Below, in pieces: positions 26,281 through 35,335 of a stretch of DNA of 64,000 nucleotides. A program made the translations under genes and the position numbers. The DNA comes from Achromobacter agilis (lineage in GTDB: Bacteria; Pseudomonadota; Gammaproteobacteria; Burkholderiales; Burkholderiaceae_B). The notes beneath the pieces are model-generated. The model had not been told where the DNA came from, made no database searches, and was given only the letters and a program-made list of their open reading frames with translations. The stretch covers positions 186,001 through 250,000 of the forward strand of contig NZ_UFQB01000003.1 in assembly GCF_900496965.1 (NCBI RefSeq). Reading direction: 5' to 3'. The stretch's first letter is position 1, and each line of letters opens with the position of its first letter.

Positions 26281-27765
26281 ATGATGCAATCCCAAATCGA
26301 TTTCGCCCTGGCGACACCGGAAATCCTCTTGCTGGTTTTCGGCCTGGCTATCCTGCTCGTCGACGCGGTCAGCAATCATCCCGAGCGCAAGCCGACGTTC
26401 CTGCTGACCATGCTTGCATTGGGCGTGCTGACCGTCGTGTCGGCGCTGCAATGGAAGAATGGCGTGGCAGGGTCGACCTTCAACGGCCTGTACGTTACGG
26501 ATGAGCTGTCGCACCTGCTGAAGATCGCGTCTTACATCGCGGTTGCCGTCACCCTGATCTACGGCCGCGTCTATGCGCAAGTCCGCGACATGCTCAAGGG
26601 CGGCGAACTCTACGTGCTGACGCTGTTCGCCCTGCTGGGCCAGATGGTCATGATTTCCTCCGGGAATCTCATCTCCATCTACCTGGGCCTGGAGCTGATG
26701 TCGCTGGCGCTTTACGCGCTGATCGCGCTGCGCCGCGACAACGTCGTGGCTACCGAAGCCGCCATGAAGTACTTCGTGCTGGGCGCGCTGGCCTCGGGCT
26801 TCCTGCTGTACGGCATGTCCATGGTCTACGGCGCCACCGGCCACCTGGACCTGGCTGAAGTGGCCAAGGTCATCGCCGCGGGCAAGGCCGAGAAGCTGGC
26901 CCTGGTGTTCGGCATCGTGTTCCTGGTTTCCGGCCTGGCGTTCAAGCTCGGCGCCGTGCCGTTCCACATGTGGGTGCCCGACGTCTACCAGGGTTCGCCC
27001 ACCGCCGTGACGCTGATCCTGGGCGCCGCGCCCAAGCTGGCCGCCTTCGCCATCACGCTGCGCCTGCTGGTCGACGGCCTGCATGGCCTGGCCGCCGACT
27101 GGCAGCCGATGCTGATGATCCTGGCGGTGCTGTCGCTGGCCATCGGTAACCTGACCGCCATCGCGCAGACCAACTTCAAGCGCATGCTGGCCTATTCGAC
27201 CATCTCGCACATGGGCTTCGTGCTGCTGGGCCTGATGTCGGGCTCGGTCGCGGGCAAGCCGGAACTGTCGTCCGCCGCCTACGGCGCGTCGCTGTTCTAC
27301 ATGCTGACCTACGTGCTGACCACGCTGGCCAGCTTCGGCATCGTCCTGCTGCTGTCGCGCCAGGGTTTCGAGTGCGAGCACATCGACGACCTGAAGGGCC
27401 TGAACCGCCGCAGCCCGTGGCACGCCGCCATCGTGCTGCTGCTGATGTTCTCGCTGGCCGGCATCCCGCCGCTGGTGGGCTTCTACGCCAAGCTCGCCGT
27501 GCTGCAGTCGCTGATCAGCGCGGGCCACGTCACGCTGGCGGTGATCGCGGTGCTGTTCTCGCTGATCGGCGCGTTCTACTACCTGCGTGTGGTCAAGGTC
27601 GTGTACTTCGACGAACCGGCGGCCGATGCCGCGCCGATGGTGGCCACGAGCGGCCAGCGCGGCGTGCTGTCGATCAACGGCGCCCTGATCCTGGTGCTGG
27701 GCCTGCTGCCCGGCGGCCTGATGGCTCTGTGCGTGCAGGCCATCCGCAGCTCGCTGAGCATGTAA
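26281..27765 (+). CDS. nuoN: NADH-quinone oxidoreductase subunit N
   Basis: 494-residue antiporter-like subunit (ND2). Signatures are [44 protein letters not shown] and [21 protein letters not shown]. Last of the 14 standard nuo genes; 15 bp before the DUF2818 gene and only 9 bp after nuoM. Confidence 0.96.
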   Translation: MMQSQIDFALATPEILLLVFGLAILLVDAVSNHPERKPTFLLTMLALGVLTVVSALQWKNGVAGSTFNGLYVTDELSHLLKIASYIAVAVTLIYGRVYAQVRDMLKGGELYVLTLFALLGQMVMISSGNLISIYLGLELMSLALYALIALRRDNVVATEAAMKYFVLGALASGFLLYGMSMVYGATGHLDLAEVAKVIAAGKAEKLALVFGIVFLVSGLAFKLGAVPFHMWVPDVYQGSPTAVTLILGAAPKLAAFAITLRLLVDGLHGLAADWQPMLMILAVLSLAIGNLTAIAQTNFKRMLAYSTISHMGFVLLGLMSGSVAGKPELSSAAYGASLFYMLTYVLTTLASFGIVLLLSRQGFECEHIDDLKGLNRRSPWHAAIVLLLMFSLAGIPPLVGFYAKLAVLQSLISAGHVTLAVIAVLFSLIGAFYYLRVVKVVYFDEPAADAAPMVATSGQRGVLSINGALILVLGLLPGGLMALCVQAIRSSLSM

Positions 27766-27780
27766 GCGGAAAACGGGGCC

Positions 27781-28110
27781 ATGAACCAGACGCTGGCGGT
27801 ATGGCTGCTGATCGCGTTGGCCCTGGTCAGCGCGAATCTCCCGTTCCTGACCGAGCGGGTATTCGCGGTCCTGCCCTGGAAACGGGACGGGGCTGTGGCG
27901 GTCAAGCCGTTCTGGGTCCGCCTGTTCGAAGTGCTGGTGTTCTACGCAATCGTCGGCGCGCTGGGCTTCGCATTCGAGTCCGCGCTGGGCAACCGCTTCT
28001 CCCAGACCTGGGAGTTCTACGCGATCACCCTGAGCCTGTACCTGGTGCTGGCCTATCCCGGATTCGTGTACCGGTATCTGTTCAAACGGCATCCCCGCCT
28101 GCTGACCTGA
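27781..28110 (+). CDS. DUF2818-family membrane protein downstream of nuoN
   Basis: 109-residue protein with three hydrophobic helices (about residues 5-22, 48-66 and 78-98). It matches the DUF2818 family, small proteins of unknown function that in betaproteobacteria usually follow nuoN. It lies 15 bp downstream of nuoN and before a strong terminator, so it is the last gene of the operon. Location suggests a role in complex I assembly or as an accessory subunit, but this is inference. C-terminus is basic (YLFKRHPRLLT), probably cytoplasmic. Confidence 0.8.
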   Translation: MNQTLAVWLLIALALVSANLPFLTERVFAVLPWKRDGAVAVKPFWVRLFEVLVFYAIVGALGFAFESALGNRFSQTWEFYAITLSLYLVLAYPGFVYRYLFKRHPRLLT

Positions 28111-28127
28111 GTTTTATCCGTCCCTCG

Positions 28128-28156
28128 AAAAAACGCCCTATGGGGCGTTTTTTTTT
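28128..28156 (+). terminator. Terminator of the nuo operon
   Basis: AACGCCC-TATG-GGGCGTT with A-rich 5' flank and nine T (28148-28156) makes a textbook intrinsic terminator, 18 bp after the DUF2818 stop. Confidence 0.93.
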
Positions 28157-28540
28157 GCGGACATGAGTATGTACCGGCCCGGTGCGGCGGCGAGCCCTGA
28201 GGCCGTTGCAGCGCGGCGTAGGAGGATTTCCGGGGCAAAGGGACCGCAGCGGACCCGGCCCGCGTCGCCGCTGCCGCGGAAGGAGGGCGCGTGACGTTGC
28301 AACGTTTCGCCCAAATGGGGGAGATATTCAGATTCTGGTCGGAAATCGGTGAGGAATAGAGGGCCAGATTCAAGCTGCCGAAATACGGCACAACGGCCGG
28401 CAAAGCCTGGGCCGGGTGTTGTTTTTTCATCTTTTGGCCGGCGTCGTCCGTTAGATTCAGGTTTCATTCAGCAAGCCAGTTCAGAATCGCAAACGTTAAA
28501 AAAACAAGAATCGTTGCTATTCACAATTGGAGAAGCTGGT
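28157..28540 (+). other. 384-bp region upstream of the TonB receptor, no gene seen
   Basis: No gene is supported here; a minus-strand open frame (28053-28430) reads through the terminator and has no recognisable features. The region holds a perfect 12-bp palindrome ACGTTGCAACGT (28294-28305) and turns AT-rich after 28420. I looked for a Fur box near the start and found no convincing match. It ends in GGAGAAG (28529-28535), the ribosome binding site of the receptor gene. Confidence 0.5.
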
Positions 28541-30781
28541 TTGAAGCCCCAAGATTCGTATTCGCTGAATACGCTTACTACCTCGCTGGCCGCCGCCATC
28601 GCCGTTCCCGCCCTGTTCATCAGCCCTTACGCCTCTGCCCAATCGGCTGACGGGGTGACGCAGCTTGCGCCCGTGCGCGTGGAAGGCGAAGGGTCTTCCT
28701 ACCAGACGACGACCGTGCCGTCCCCCAAGATGACCGCCCCGTTGCTGGACACGCCGCGCACCGTGCAGGTGGTGCCGAAGCAGGTGATCCAGGACCAGTC
28801 GGCCTCCACGCTGCAGGACGTGCTGCGCAACTCGCCGGGCATTACCTTCGGAGCGGGCGAAGGCGGCCGCCCGGGCGGCGACCTGCCCATCATCCGGGGC
28901 CAGAACTCGGCGGGCAGCATCTTCCTGGACGGCATCCGCGATTCCAGCACGCAGGTGCGCGACACCTTCAACCTGGAAGAGGTGGAAATCATCAAGGGCC
29001 CGGACTCTGTGTATTCGGGCCGCGGCGGCGCGGGCGGCAGCATCAACATGATCAGCAAGACGCCCAAGGCCACTGACTTCACGGAAGGCACCATCCAGAT
29101 CGGCACGGACAACAACTACCGCGCGACGATCGACAGCAATTGGCGCCTGGATGAAAAGGCGGCTTTCCGCCTGAACGTGATGGGCAACAAGGGCGACGTG
29201 CCGGGCCGCGACAATGCGGTGGACTTCGAGCGCTGGGGCGTGGCGCCGTCGCTGACGCTGGGCGTGGGCACGCCGACGCGCATCACGCTGAGCTATTACC
29301 ACTATCAAGACGACAGCATGCCCGACTACTCCATCCCGTATGACCCGACGACGGGTCAGCCGGTGACGGAGACCATGGGCGTGAGCCGCAAGAGCTTCTA
29401 CGGGCTGACCGGCCGCGATTTCATGCGGACGCGCGATGACGTCGCCAGCGTCGACTTCCAGCACGATTTCTCGGACAAGCTGCAACTGCGCAACGTGACC
29501 CGCTATGGCCGGGGCACCACCGACTTCGCCGCGACGAACCCCGACGACAGCAAGGGTAACGTGCCCAACGGCCTGGTGTACCGCGCGCTCAAGTCGGGCT
29601 ATTACGTCACCAAGAGCTTCGCCAACCAGACGGACCTGACCGGTGAATTCGAGACCGGCAGCCTCAAGCACTCGTTCGACCTGGGCTTCGAGTACAGCAA
29701 CATCAAGCAGGACAAGGACGGCTACACGCAGTCCGGAGTGCCGACCAGCACGACATGCACGACGGTTTCGGCGATGTGCGCGTCGCTGTGGGATCCCGAT
29801 CCGGGCACGAACTATCCCGGCCATCTGCAGCGCAACGGCAACCCCGCGCGCTACAACACCGACACCGTCGCGCTTTACGGTTTCGACACGATCAAGTTCA
29901 ACGAGCAATGGCAGGCCAGCCTGGGCCTGCGCTGGGACAACTACCGCACCAGCGGCAGCAACATCGCCAAGGGCCGCAACGATCCGGCAGGCACGCCGGA
30001 CTTCTACAGCACCAGCCGCGAAGACAATCTCTTCAACTACCAGGTCGGCGTGGCCTACAAGCCCATGCCCAACGGCACGATCTACGCCACCTATGGCACG
30101 TCGTCGACGCCGTCGGCCGTCGCCGCCAGCGCGGTCAGCGATGCCGCGTCGATGACGAGCCAGTCGCTCGAGCCGGAAAAGAGCCGCACGGTCGAGGTGG
30201 GCACGAAGTGGCAGGTGTTCGATGACCGCCTGACGCTGTCGGCGGCCGCCTTCCAGGACATTCGCAAGAACACCAGCGTCGCCGTGTCGGCCACCGAGAC
30301 CGAGCAGGTCGGTGAGGCCAAGGTGCGCGGCATCGAGCTGGGCTTCTCGGGCAGCATCACGCCCAGGTGGAACGTGTTCGGCGGCTACACCTTCATGGAC
30401 AGCGAGATGACCAAGGGCGCGTTCAACAGCGGTGCCGTGGGCCAGGACCTGCCCAACACCCCGCGCAACGCTTTCAGCCTGTGGACCACCTACAAGGTGC
30501 TGCCCAAGCTGACGGTCGGCGGCGGCGCCTACTACGTGGACAAGGTGTACGGCAATTCGGATTCGTCGAAGAATCCCAATGGCACGCCGAAGGCGCGCTG
30601 GGTGCCCTCGTACTGGCGCTTTGACGCCATGGCCGCCTACGAGTTCAACGAACGCGTGTCGGCCCAGCTGAACGTGATGAACATCTTTGACGAGACGTAT
30701 TACACCAAGGCCTATGCCGCGCACTATGCGGCGCTGGGCACGGGCCGCGCCGCGCTGCTGTCGCTGCGCATGCGCTACTGA
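28541..30781 (+). CDS. TonB-dependent siderophore receptor
   Basis: Outer-membrane ferric-siderophore receptor of 746 residues. Start TTG 28541 is chosen: GGAGAAG lies 5 nt upstream and a signal sequence follows (TSLAAAIAVPALFISPYASA), whereas the open frame upstream encodes no signal. The plug domain has SPKMTAPLLDTPRTVQVVPK, LQDVLRNSPGITFGAGEGG, IRGQNSAGSIFLDGIRD and EEVEIIKGPDSVYSGRGGAGGSINM (about residues 45-190), then a 22-strand barrel ending in ALLSLRMRY with a C-terminal aromatic. There is no N-terminal signalling domain, so it does not drive a FecIR-type sigma switch. It looks closest to Fiu/catecholate-type receptors, but the ligand is uncertain. It stands alone with its own terminator. 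Confidence 0.88.
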   Translation: MKPQDSYSLNTLTTSLAAAIAVPALFISPYASAQSADGVTQLAPVRVEGEGSSYQTTTVPSPKMTAPLLDTPRTVQVVPKQVIQDQSASTLQDVLRNSPGITFGAGEGGRPGGDLPIIRGQNSAGSIFLDGIRDSSTQVRDTFNLEEVEIIKGPDSVYSGRGGAGGSINMISKTPKATDFTEGTIQIGTDNNYRATIDSNWRLDEKAAFRLNVMGNKGDVPGRDNAVDFERWGVAPSLTLGVGTPTRITLSYYHYQDDSMPDYSIPYDPTTGQPVTETMGVSRKSFYGLTGRDFMRTRDDVASVDFQHDFSDKLQLRNVTRYGRGTTDFAATNPDDSKGNVPNGLVYRALKSGYYVTKSFANQTDLTGEFETGSLKHSFDLGFEYSNIKQDKDGYTQSGVPTSTTCTTVSAMCASLWDPDPGTNYPGHLQRNGNPARYNTDTVALYGFDTIKFNEQWQASLGLRWDNYRTSGSNIAKGRNDPAGTPDFYSTSREDNLFNYQVGVAYKPMPNGTIYATYGTSSTPSAVAASAVSDAASMTSQSLEPEKSRTVEVGTKWQVFDDRLTLSAAAFQDIRKNTSVAVSATETEQVGEAKVRGIELGFSGSITPRWNVFGGYTFMDSEMTKGAFNSGAVGQDLPNTPRNAFSLWTTYKVLPKLTVGGGAYYVDKVYGNSDSSKNPNGTPKARWVPSYWRFDAMAAYEFNERVSAQLNVMNIFDETYYTKAYAAHYAALGTGRAALLSLRMRY

Positions 30782-30799
30782 TCCCGGTCCCGGGAATGG

Positions 30800-30830
30800 A
30801 AAAAGCCACCGTGAGGTGGCTTTTTTCTTT
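30800..30830 (+). terminator. Terminator of the TonB receptor gene
   Basis: AAAAAGCCACC-GTGA-GGTGGCTTTTTT followed by more T-rich sequence, 19 bp after the stop. Stem and tract are both strong, and A/T symmetry lets it work in both directions. Confidence 0.93.
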
Positions 30831-30835
30831 TTGCC

Positions 30836-30929
30836 GGGTGTCTGGCACCCGTGCAGGGCGCTTCAAGCTCGTCGCGCCTCGCCATAAGGGTGTCAGACAC
30901 TTGGGGGCAGCTCGCGGGTGTCAGACACC
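30836..30929. repeat. Three GGTGTCAGACACC-type palindromes in a convergent gap
   Basis: Copies at 30836-30850 (GGGTGTCTGGCACCC), 30888-30900 (GGGTGTCAGACAC) and 30917-30929 (GGTGTCAGACACC) lie between the convergent receptor gene and serB. The same motif recurs four times at 36523-36599. REP-like element family; biochemical role unknown. Confidence 0.85.
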
Positions 30930-30942
30930 AGAAAACTGCGGC

Positions 30943-31800
30943 TCAGCTTTCGAACCAGTTCAGCACGCCGTCCAGGCCGGATACGTTGAGCGCGTAGCGG
31001 GTTTGCTGACGCACCAGCGGCTTGGCGTGGTAGGCCACGGGGAAGCCCGCGGCGCCCAGCATTTTCAGGTCGTTGGCGCCGTCGCCCATGGCGATGATCT
31101 GTTCCTGGGCGGCGCCGTGCTCGCGGGCGAACGCGCGCAGGTGCGCCTCTTTGGCGTCGGCGTCCAGGATGTCCCCCACGACCTTGCCGGTCAGCACGCC
31201 GTTGGAAATCTCCAGGGTATTGGCATGCGCGCTATCCAGATTCAGCCGCTCGCGCAGGCGCTCCGTGAAGAAGGTGAAGCCGCCGGAAACCAGAAGCACC
31301 TTGATGCCGGCGGCCTGGGCCGTGGAGATCAGGCGTTCGGCGCCGGGGTTCAGGCGCAGCTTTTCCGTGTACACCTGTTCCAGCGCGTCGGCAGGCACGC
31401 CTTCCAGCAGGGCGACGCGGCGGCGCAGGCTTTCGGAGAAATCCTTGATTTCGCCGCGCATCGCGGCTTCCGTGATTTCCGACACCTTGTCTTTCAGGCC
31501 CGCCATGCCAGCGATTTCGTCGATGCACTCGATGTTGATCAGCGTGGAATCCATGTCCATGGCCAGCACTTTGCAACCCGACAGCTTCAGGCCCGCGGGC
31601 ACGAAGGCGGTATCGACGCCATGGCGCTCAGCCCAGCCCGTGACTTCGGCACGGGTGCCGTCGTCGTGCTGCACGTCGAGCAGGCGGGCGGCGGTGGCGT
31701 TGATGCGCGCAATGCCTTGCGCCTGGGCCAGGGCCGCCAGCTGTTCGGCATGTTCGGCGCTCAGGCCGGGGGATTGGACGACGAGGTGATGGGTAGTCAT
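30943..31800 (-). CDS. serB: Phosphoserine phosphatase
   Basis: Last step of serine synthesis: hydrolysis of O-phosphoserine to serine. 285-residue HAD-superfamily enzyme with the nucleophile motif DMDSTLI (Asp82, Asp84), LLVSGGFTFF (motif II Ser) and GDGANDLKML (motif IV Asp pair). An N-terminal ACT-like region (about residues 1-70) precedes the catalytic domain, as in E. coli SerB. It lies 23 bp downstream of mfd in the same direction, so the two probably share a transcript. GGTGTCAGACACC repeats follow its 3' end. Confidence 0.95.
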   Translation of the reverse strand: MTTHHLVVQSPGLSAEHAEQLAALAQAQGIARINATAARLLDVQHDDGTRAEVTGWAERHGVDTAFVPAGLKLSGCKVLAMDMDSTLINIECIDEIAGMAGLKDKVSEITEAAMRGEIKDFSESLRRRVALLEGVPADALEQVYTEKLRLNPGAERLISTAQAAGIKVLLVSGGFTFFTERLRERLNLDSAHANTLEISNGVLTGKVVGDILDADAKEAHLRAFAREHGAAQEQIIAMGDGANDLKMLGAAGFPVAYHAKPLVRQQTRYALNVSGLDGVLNWFES

Positions 31801-31823
31801 GGCAATTCGTGTAATGGGTACGG

Positions 31824-34800
31824 TTACTTCAAGGCGCGCAAAACGGCGCGCACGGCGTCGGCGCGGGCCGGAACCTGCGGGGCCTTGATCTCAACCCGCA
31901 ATTTATCCTGTCCTGCCAGTTTGATGTGGCGCTGGCGCTGGACGAGTTCGATGATCCTGGCGGGATCGACCGAGGTTTTGGGGCCGAACTGGAGCAGCGC
32001 CTGCGTTTCGCTGGCGTCGATCTTGACGATGCCCAGGGGCTGGGCGGCCAGGCGCAGGCGGTGCGTGGCAAGCAGCGTCTGGGCGGCTTCGGGCAGCTTG
32101 CCGAAGCGGTCGATCAGTTCTTCCTGGATGTGAATCAGGTCGTCTTCGTCGGCGGCATGCGCCAGGCGCTTGTAGATGCCCAGGCGGGCATGCACGTCGG
32201 CGCAATAGTCCGAAGGCAGCAGCGCTGGGGCATGCAGGTTGACCTCGCAGGCCAGGTTGAAGGGGGCGTCCAGATCCGGCTCTTCGCCGGCGCGCAGCGC
32301 CCGGACGGCCTCGTTGAGCATCTCGTTGTACATCGAGAAGCCCACTTCCTGGATATTGCCCGACTGGGAGTCGCCCAGCACTTCGCCGGTGCCCCGGATC
32401 TCGAGGTCGTGCATTGCAAGGTAGAAACCGGAACCCAGCTCCTCCATCGCCTGGATCGCTTCGAGGCGTTTCTTGGCGTTGTTAGTGATGGCGTCTTCGC
32501 CCGGCGTCAGCAGGTAGGCGTAGGCCTGGTGGTGGGACCGGCCGACGCGGCCGCGCAGCTGGTGCAGCTGGGCCAGCCCGAAGCGGTCGGCCCGATGAAT
32601 CACGATAGTGTTGGCGCTGGGCACGTCGATGCCCGTTTCGATGATGGTGGTGCACAGCAGCACGTTGTAGCGCTGCTGGTAGAAGCCTTTCATCACCTGT
32701 TCCAGTTCGCGCTCGGGCATCTGGCCGTGGGCCACGGCGATGCGCGCCTCGGGCACCAGCTCTTCGAGGCGGGCGCGGCGGTTGTGGATGGTTTCGACCT
32801 CGTTGTGCAGGAAGTAGCACTGGCCGCCGCGCTTGAGTTCGCGCAGAAGCGCCTCGCGCAGGGTACTGCCGTCCTCGCGCCGGACGAAGGTCTTGATGGC
32901 CAGGCGCTTCTGCGGCGCGGTGGCGATGACGGAGAAGTCGCGGATGCCTTCCAGCGACATGCCCAGGGTGCGGGGAATCGGCGTGGCGGTCAGCGTCAGC
33001 ACGTCGACCTCGGCGCGCAGCGCCTTCAGCGCCTCTTTCTGGCGCACGCCGAACCGGTGTTCCTCATCGATGATGACCAACCCCAAGCGCTTGAACTTCA
33101 CGTCCTTGGACAGGATCTTATGGGTGCCGATGACGATGTCGACCCGGCCGTCGTTGATGCCCTCGATGGCGGCCGACACTTCCTTGGCGGAGCGAAAGCG
33201 CGACAGCTCCACGACGCGCACGGGCCAGTCGGCGAAGCGGTCGGAGAAAGTCTGCGCGTGCTGTTCGGCCAGCAGGGTGGTGGGGCAGAGCAGGGCGACC
33301 TGCTTGCCGTTGGCTACGGCCAGGAAGGCGGCGCGCAGGGCGACTTCCGTCTTGCCGAAACCCACGTCGCCGCACACCAGGCGGTCCATGGGGCGGCCGG
33401 AGGTCATGTCGGCGATGACGGCCTCGATGGCGGCGGCCTGGTCGACCGTTTCCTCGAAGCCGAAGCCCTCGGCGAATGCCTGGTAGTCGTTCAGGGGCAG
33501 GTTGAAGGCGTAGCCTTCGCGAGCGGCGCGTTGGGCGTACAGCGCCAGCAGCTCGGCGGCGGTGTCGCGGACCTGGCGGGCGGCCTTGCGGCGCGCCTTG
33601 TCCCACTGGCCGGAGCCCAGCTGGTGCAGGGGCGCGGCTTCCGGGTCGGCGCCGCTGTAGCGGGCGATCACGTGCAGCTGCGATACCGGAACGTACAGCG
33701 TGCTGCCGTTGGCGTATTCGAGATGGAGGAATTCCATTTCGCCTTCGCCCATGTCCATGTTCGCCAGGCCATGGTAGCGGCCGATCCCGTGCTGCGCGTG
33801 GACGACCGGGTCGCCCTCGCGCAGTTCGGACAGGTCGCGCACCATCGCTTCGACGTTGCTGGCGCGCTCCTGGTCGCGCTTGCCGCGGCGGCCGGTTCCC
33901 GCGACGCCCGGATACAGATCGTTTTCGGTCAGGAAGGCCAGGCTGGCCTGCGGCAGCAGGAAGCCGGTGGACAGGGGCGCTGCGACGATGCCGAAGTGCG
34001 CGTCCGAGGCCAGGAAGGTCCCGATCGTGTCGGGCTGCGCGTCCGGCGTGACGCCGAATTCGTTCAGCATCTGCACCAGCGTCTCGCGCCGGCCGGCGGA
34101 GTCCGCGCACAGCAGCACCCGTGTCTGGCCCGTCTGCACCAGCGCGCGCAGCTTGGTGATGGGATCCTCGGAGCGCCGGGCCACGCTGACGTCGGGCGCG
34201 GCGCGGAAATCGGGATGCGGCTGGCCGGTGTTCAACGCCAGGCGGCGGAAGGTTTTCAGGTGCGAATAGAGCGCTTCGCTGTCCAGGAACAGCGCGGACG
34301 GCGGCAGGACCGGGCGTTCGCGGTCGCTTTTCAGGAAGCCGTAGCGGCTGGCCGTGTCCTGGTTGAAACGCTGGATCGCATCGTCGATATCGCCGACGGT
34401 CACGGTGACCGTGCCATCCGTCAGGTAGTCGAAGAGGGTGGCCGTTTCTTCGAAGAAGAGCGGCAGGTAGTACTCCACGCCCGCAAACGGGATGCCGTTG
34501 CCGATGTCTTTGTAGGGCACCGCGCGCGACGGGTCGCCTTCGAAGACTTCGCGGAAGCGGGCGCGGAAGCGGGTGCGCGAGTCCTCGTCCATCGGGAATT
34601 CGCGGCCGGGCAGCAATTGCACTTCACGCACAGGATACAGGCTGCGCTGCGTATCCACGTCGAAACTGCGGATGGTCTCGATTTCGTCGTCGAACAGGTC
34701 CAGGCGGTAAGGCACCGCCGAGCCCATCGGGAACAGGTCGATCAGCCCGCCGCGCAGGCAGAACTCGCCGGGCGCCGTCACCTGGGTGACGTGGTTGTAG

Positions 34801-35306
34801 TTGGCCAGCGTGAGCTGCGCGCGCAGCGCCGCTTCGTTCAGCTTGTCCTTCTGCTTGAAGGAAAAGGTGTAGGCCGCCAGGAACGAGGGCGGGGCCAGCC
34901 GGTACAGCGCGGTCGTGATCGGCACCGTCAGCACGTCCACCGACTTCGTCATGAGCGAATGCAGCGTGTGCAGGCGTTCCGAGATCAGATCCTGGTGGGG
35001 CGAGAACGCGTCGTAGGGCAGCGTTTCCCAGTCGGGAAGCTGGCGTACGCGCAGGTCGGGCGCAAATAGCTGGATTTCTTCGGCCAGGCGCTGGGCTTCG
35101 ACCGGCTCGGCCGTCAGGATGACCAGCGGGGCCGACGCCTGGCGCGCCAGGTCCGCCAGCAGCCAGGCGTCGCCCGAGCCCGGAGGTCGTGGTTGCGCAT
35201 AGCGCGCGCCGGGTTTGAGCGCGGACAGGGTAGGGGCCGTCGCGGGGACGGGAGGCGCGGCTGTGGCGGAGGTAGAGGGGGCAGGCATCAGGCTGGCAGC
35301 AGGCAT
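31824..35306 (-). CDS. mfd: Transcription-repair coupling factor
   Basis: DNA translocase that removes RNA polymerase stalled at lesions and recruits UvrA. With ATG 35306 it has 1160 residues, normal for Mfd. It shows the UvrB-like N-terminal module (DWETLPYDAFSPH), the RNA-polymerase-interacting CarD-like domain (LREGDPVVHAQHGIGRYHGL), the RecG-like helicase motor with Walker A GDVGFGKTE (around residue 645) and DEEH (around 744), and the C-terminal TRCF domain. The first 30 residues are Pro/Ala/Ser/Thr-rich and not conserved, so ATG 35288 or TTG 35309 are also possible. A TATAAT box sits just upstream and overlaps the divergent ispD promoter. Probably an operon with serB. Confidence 0.95.
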   Translation of the reverse strand: MPAASLMPAPSTSATAAPPVPATAPTLSALKPGARYAQPRPPGSGDAWLLADLARQASAPLVILTAEPVEAQRLAEEIQLFAPDLRVRQLPDWETLPYDAFSPHQDLISERLHTLHSLMTKSVDVLTVPITTALYRLAPPSFLAAYTFSFKQKDKLNEAALRAQLTLANYNHVTQVTAPGEFCLRGGLIDLFPMGSAVPYRLDLFDDEIETIRSFDVDTQRSLYPVREVQLLPGREFPMDEDSRTRFRARFREVFEGDPSRAVPYKDIGNGIPFAGVEYYLPLFFEETATLFDYLTDGTVTVTVGDIDDAIQRFNQDTASRYGFLKSDRERPVLPPSALFLDSEALYSHLKTFRRLALNTGQPHPDFRAAPDVSVARRSEDPITKLRALVQTGQTRVLLCADSAGRRETLVQMLNEFGVTPDAQPDTIGTFLASDAHFGIVAAPLSTGFLLPQASLAFLTENDLYPGVAGTGRRGKRDQERASNVEAMVRDLSELREGDPVVHAQHGIGRYHGLANMDMGEGEMEFLHLEYANGSTLYVPVSQLHVIARYSGADPEAAPLHQLGSGQWDKARRKAARQVRDTAAELLALYAQRAAREGYAFNLPLNDYQAFAEGFGFEETVDQAAAIEAVIADMTSGRPMDRLVCGDVGFGKTEVALRAAFLAVANGKQVALLCPTTLLAEQHAQTFSDRFADWPVRVVELSRFRSAKEVSAAIEGINDGRVDIVIGTHKILSKDVKFKRLGLVIIDEEHRFGVRQKEALKALRAEVDVLTLTATPIPRTLGMSLEGIRDFSVIATAPQKRLAIKTFVRREDGSTLREALLRELKRGGQCYFLHNEVETIHNRRARLEELVPEARIAVAHGQMPERELEQVMKGFYQQRYNVLLCTTIIETGIDVPSANTIVIHRADRFGLAQLHQLRGRVGRSHHQAYAYLLTPGEDAITNNAKKRLEAIQAMEELGSGFYLAMHDLEIRGTGEVLGDSQSGNIQEVGFSMYNEMLNEAVRALRAGEEPDLDAPFNLACEVNLHAPALLPSDYCADVHARLGIYKRLAHAADEDDLIHIQEELIDRFGKLPEAAQTLLATHRLRLAAQPLGIVKIDASETQALLQFGPKTSVDPARIIELVQRQRHIKLAGQDKLRVEIKAPQVPARADAVRAVLRALK

Positions 35307-35316
35307 CAAGCGGAAG

Positions 35317-35326
35317 ATTATAAAAT
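35317..35326. promoter_or_regulatory. Overlapping divergent -10 boxes of mfd and ispD
   Basis: On the minus strand TATAAT (35322-35317) lies 10 nt before mfd ATG 35306 (7 nt before TTG 35309). On the plus strand TAAAAT (35321-35326) lies 9 nt before the ispD ATG 35336. The two hexamers overlap by 2 bp, so polymerases cannot occupy both at once. Neither start has a Shine-Dalgarno, consistent with leaderless or near-leaderless mRNAs. Confidence 0.45.
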
Positions 35327-35335
35327 CACCGCACC

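Noticed and set aside
24706-28092. Long open frame (1128 codons) antisense to nuoM-nuoN and DUF2818
   Set aside because: Same artefact; His/Gln/Arg-rich product without domains, opposite three well-conserved genes.
28053-28430. 125-codon minus-strand frame upstream of the siderophore receptor
   Set aside because: It reads back through the nuo terminator and into DUF2818; no features.
28484-28540. Possible Fur box before the siderophore receptor
   Set aside because: Best alignments to the 19-bp consensus matched only about 6 positions, no better than chance in AT-rich DNA.
31926-35069. Long open frame (1047 codons) antisense to mfd
   Set aside because: Shadow of mfd; composition not protein-like.
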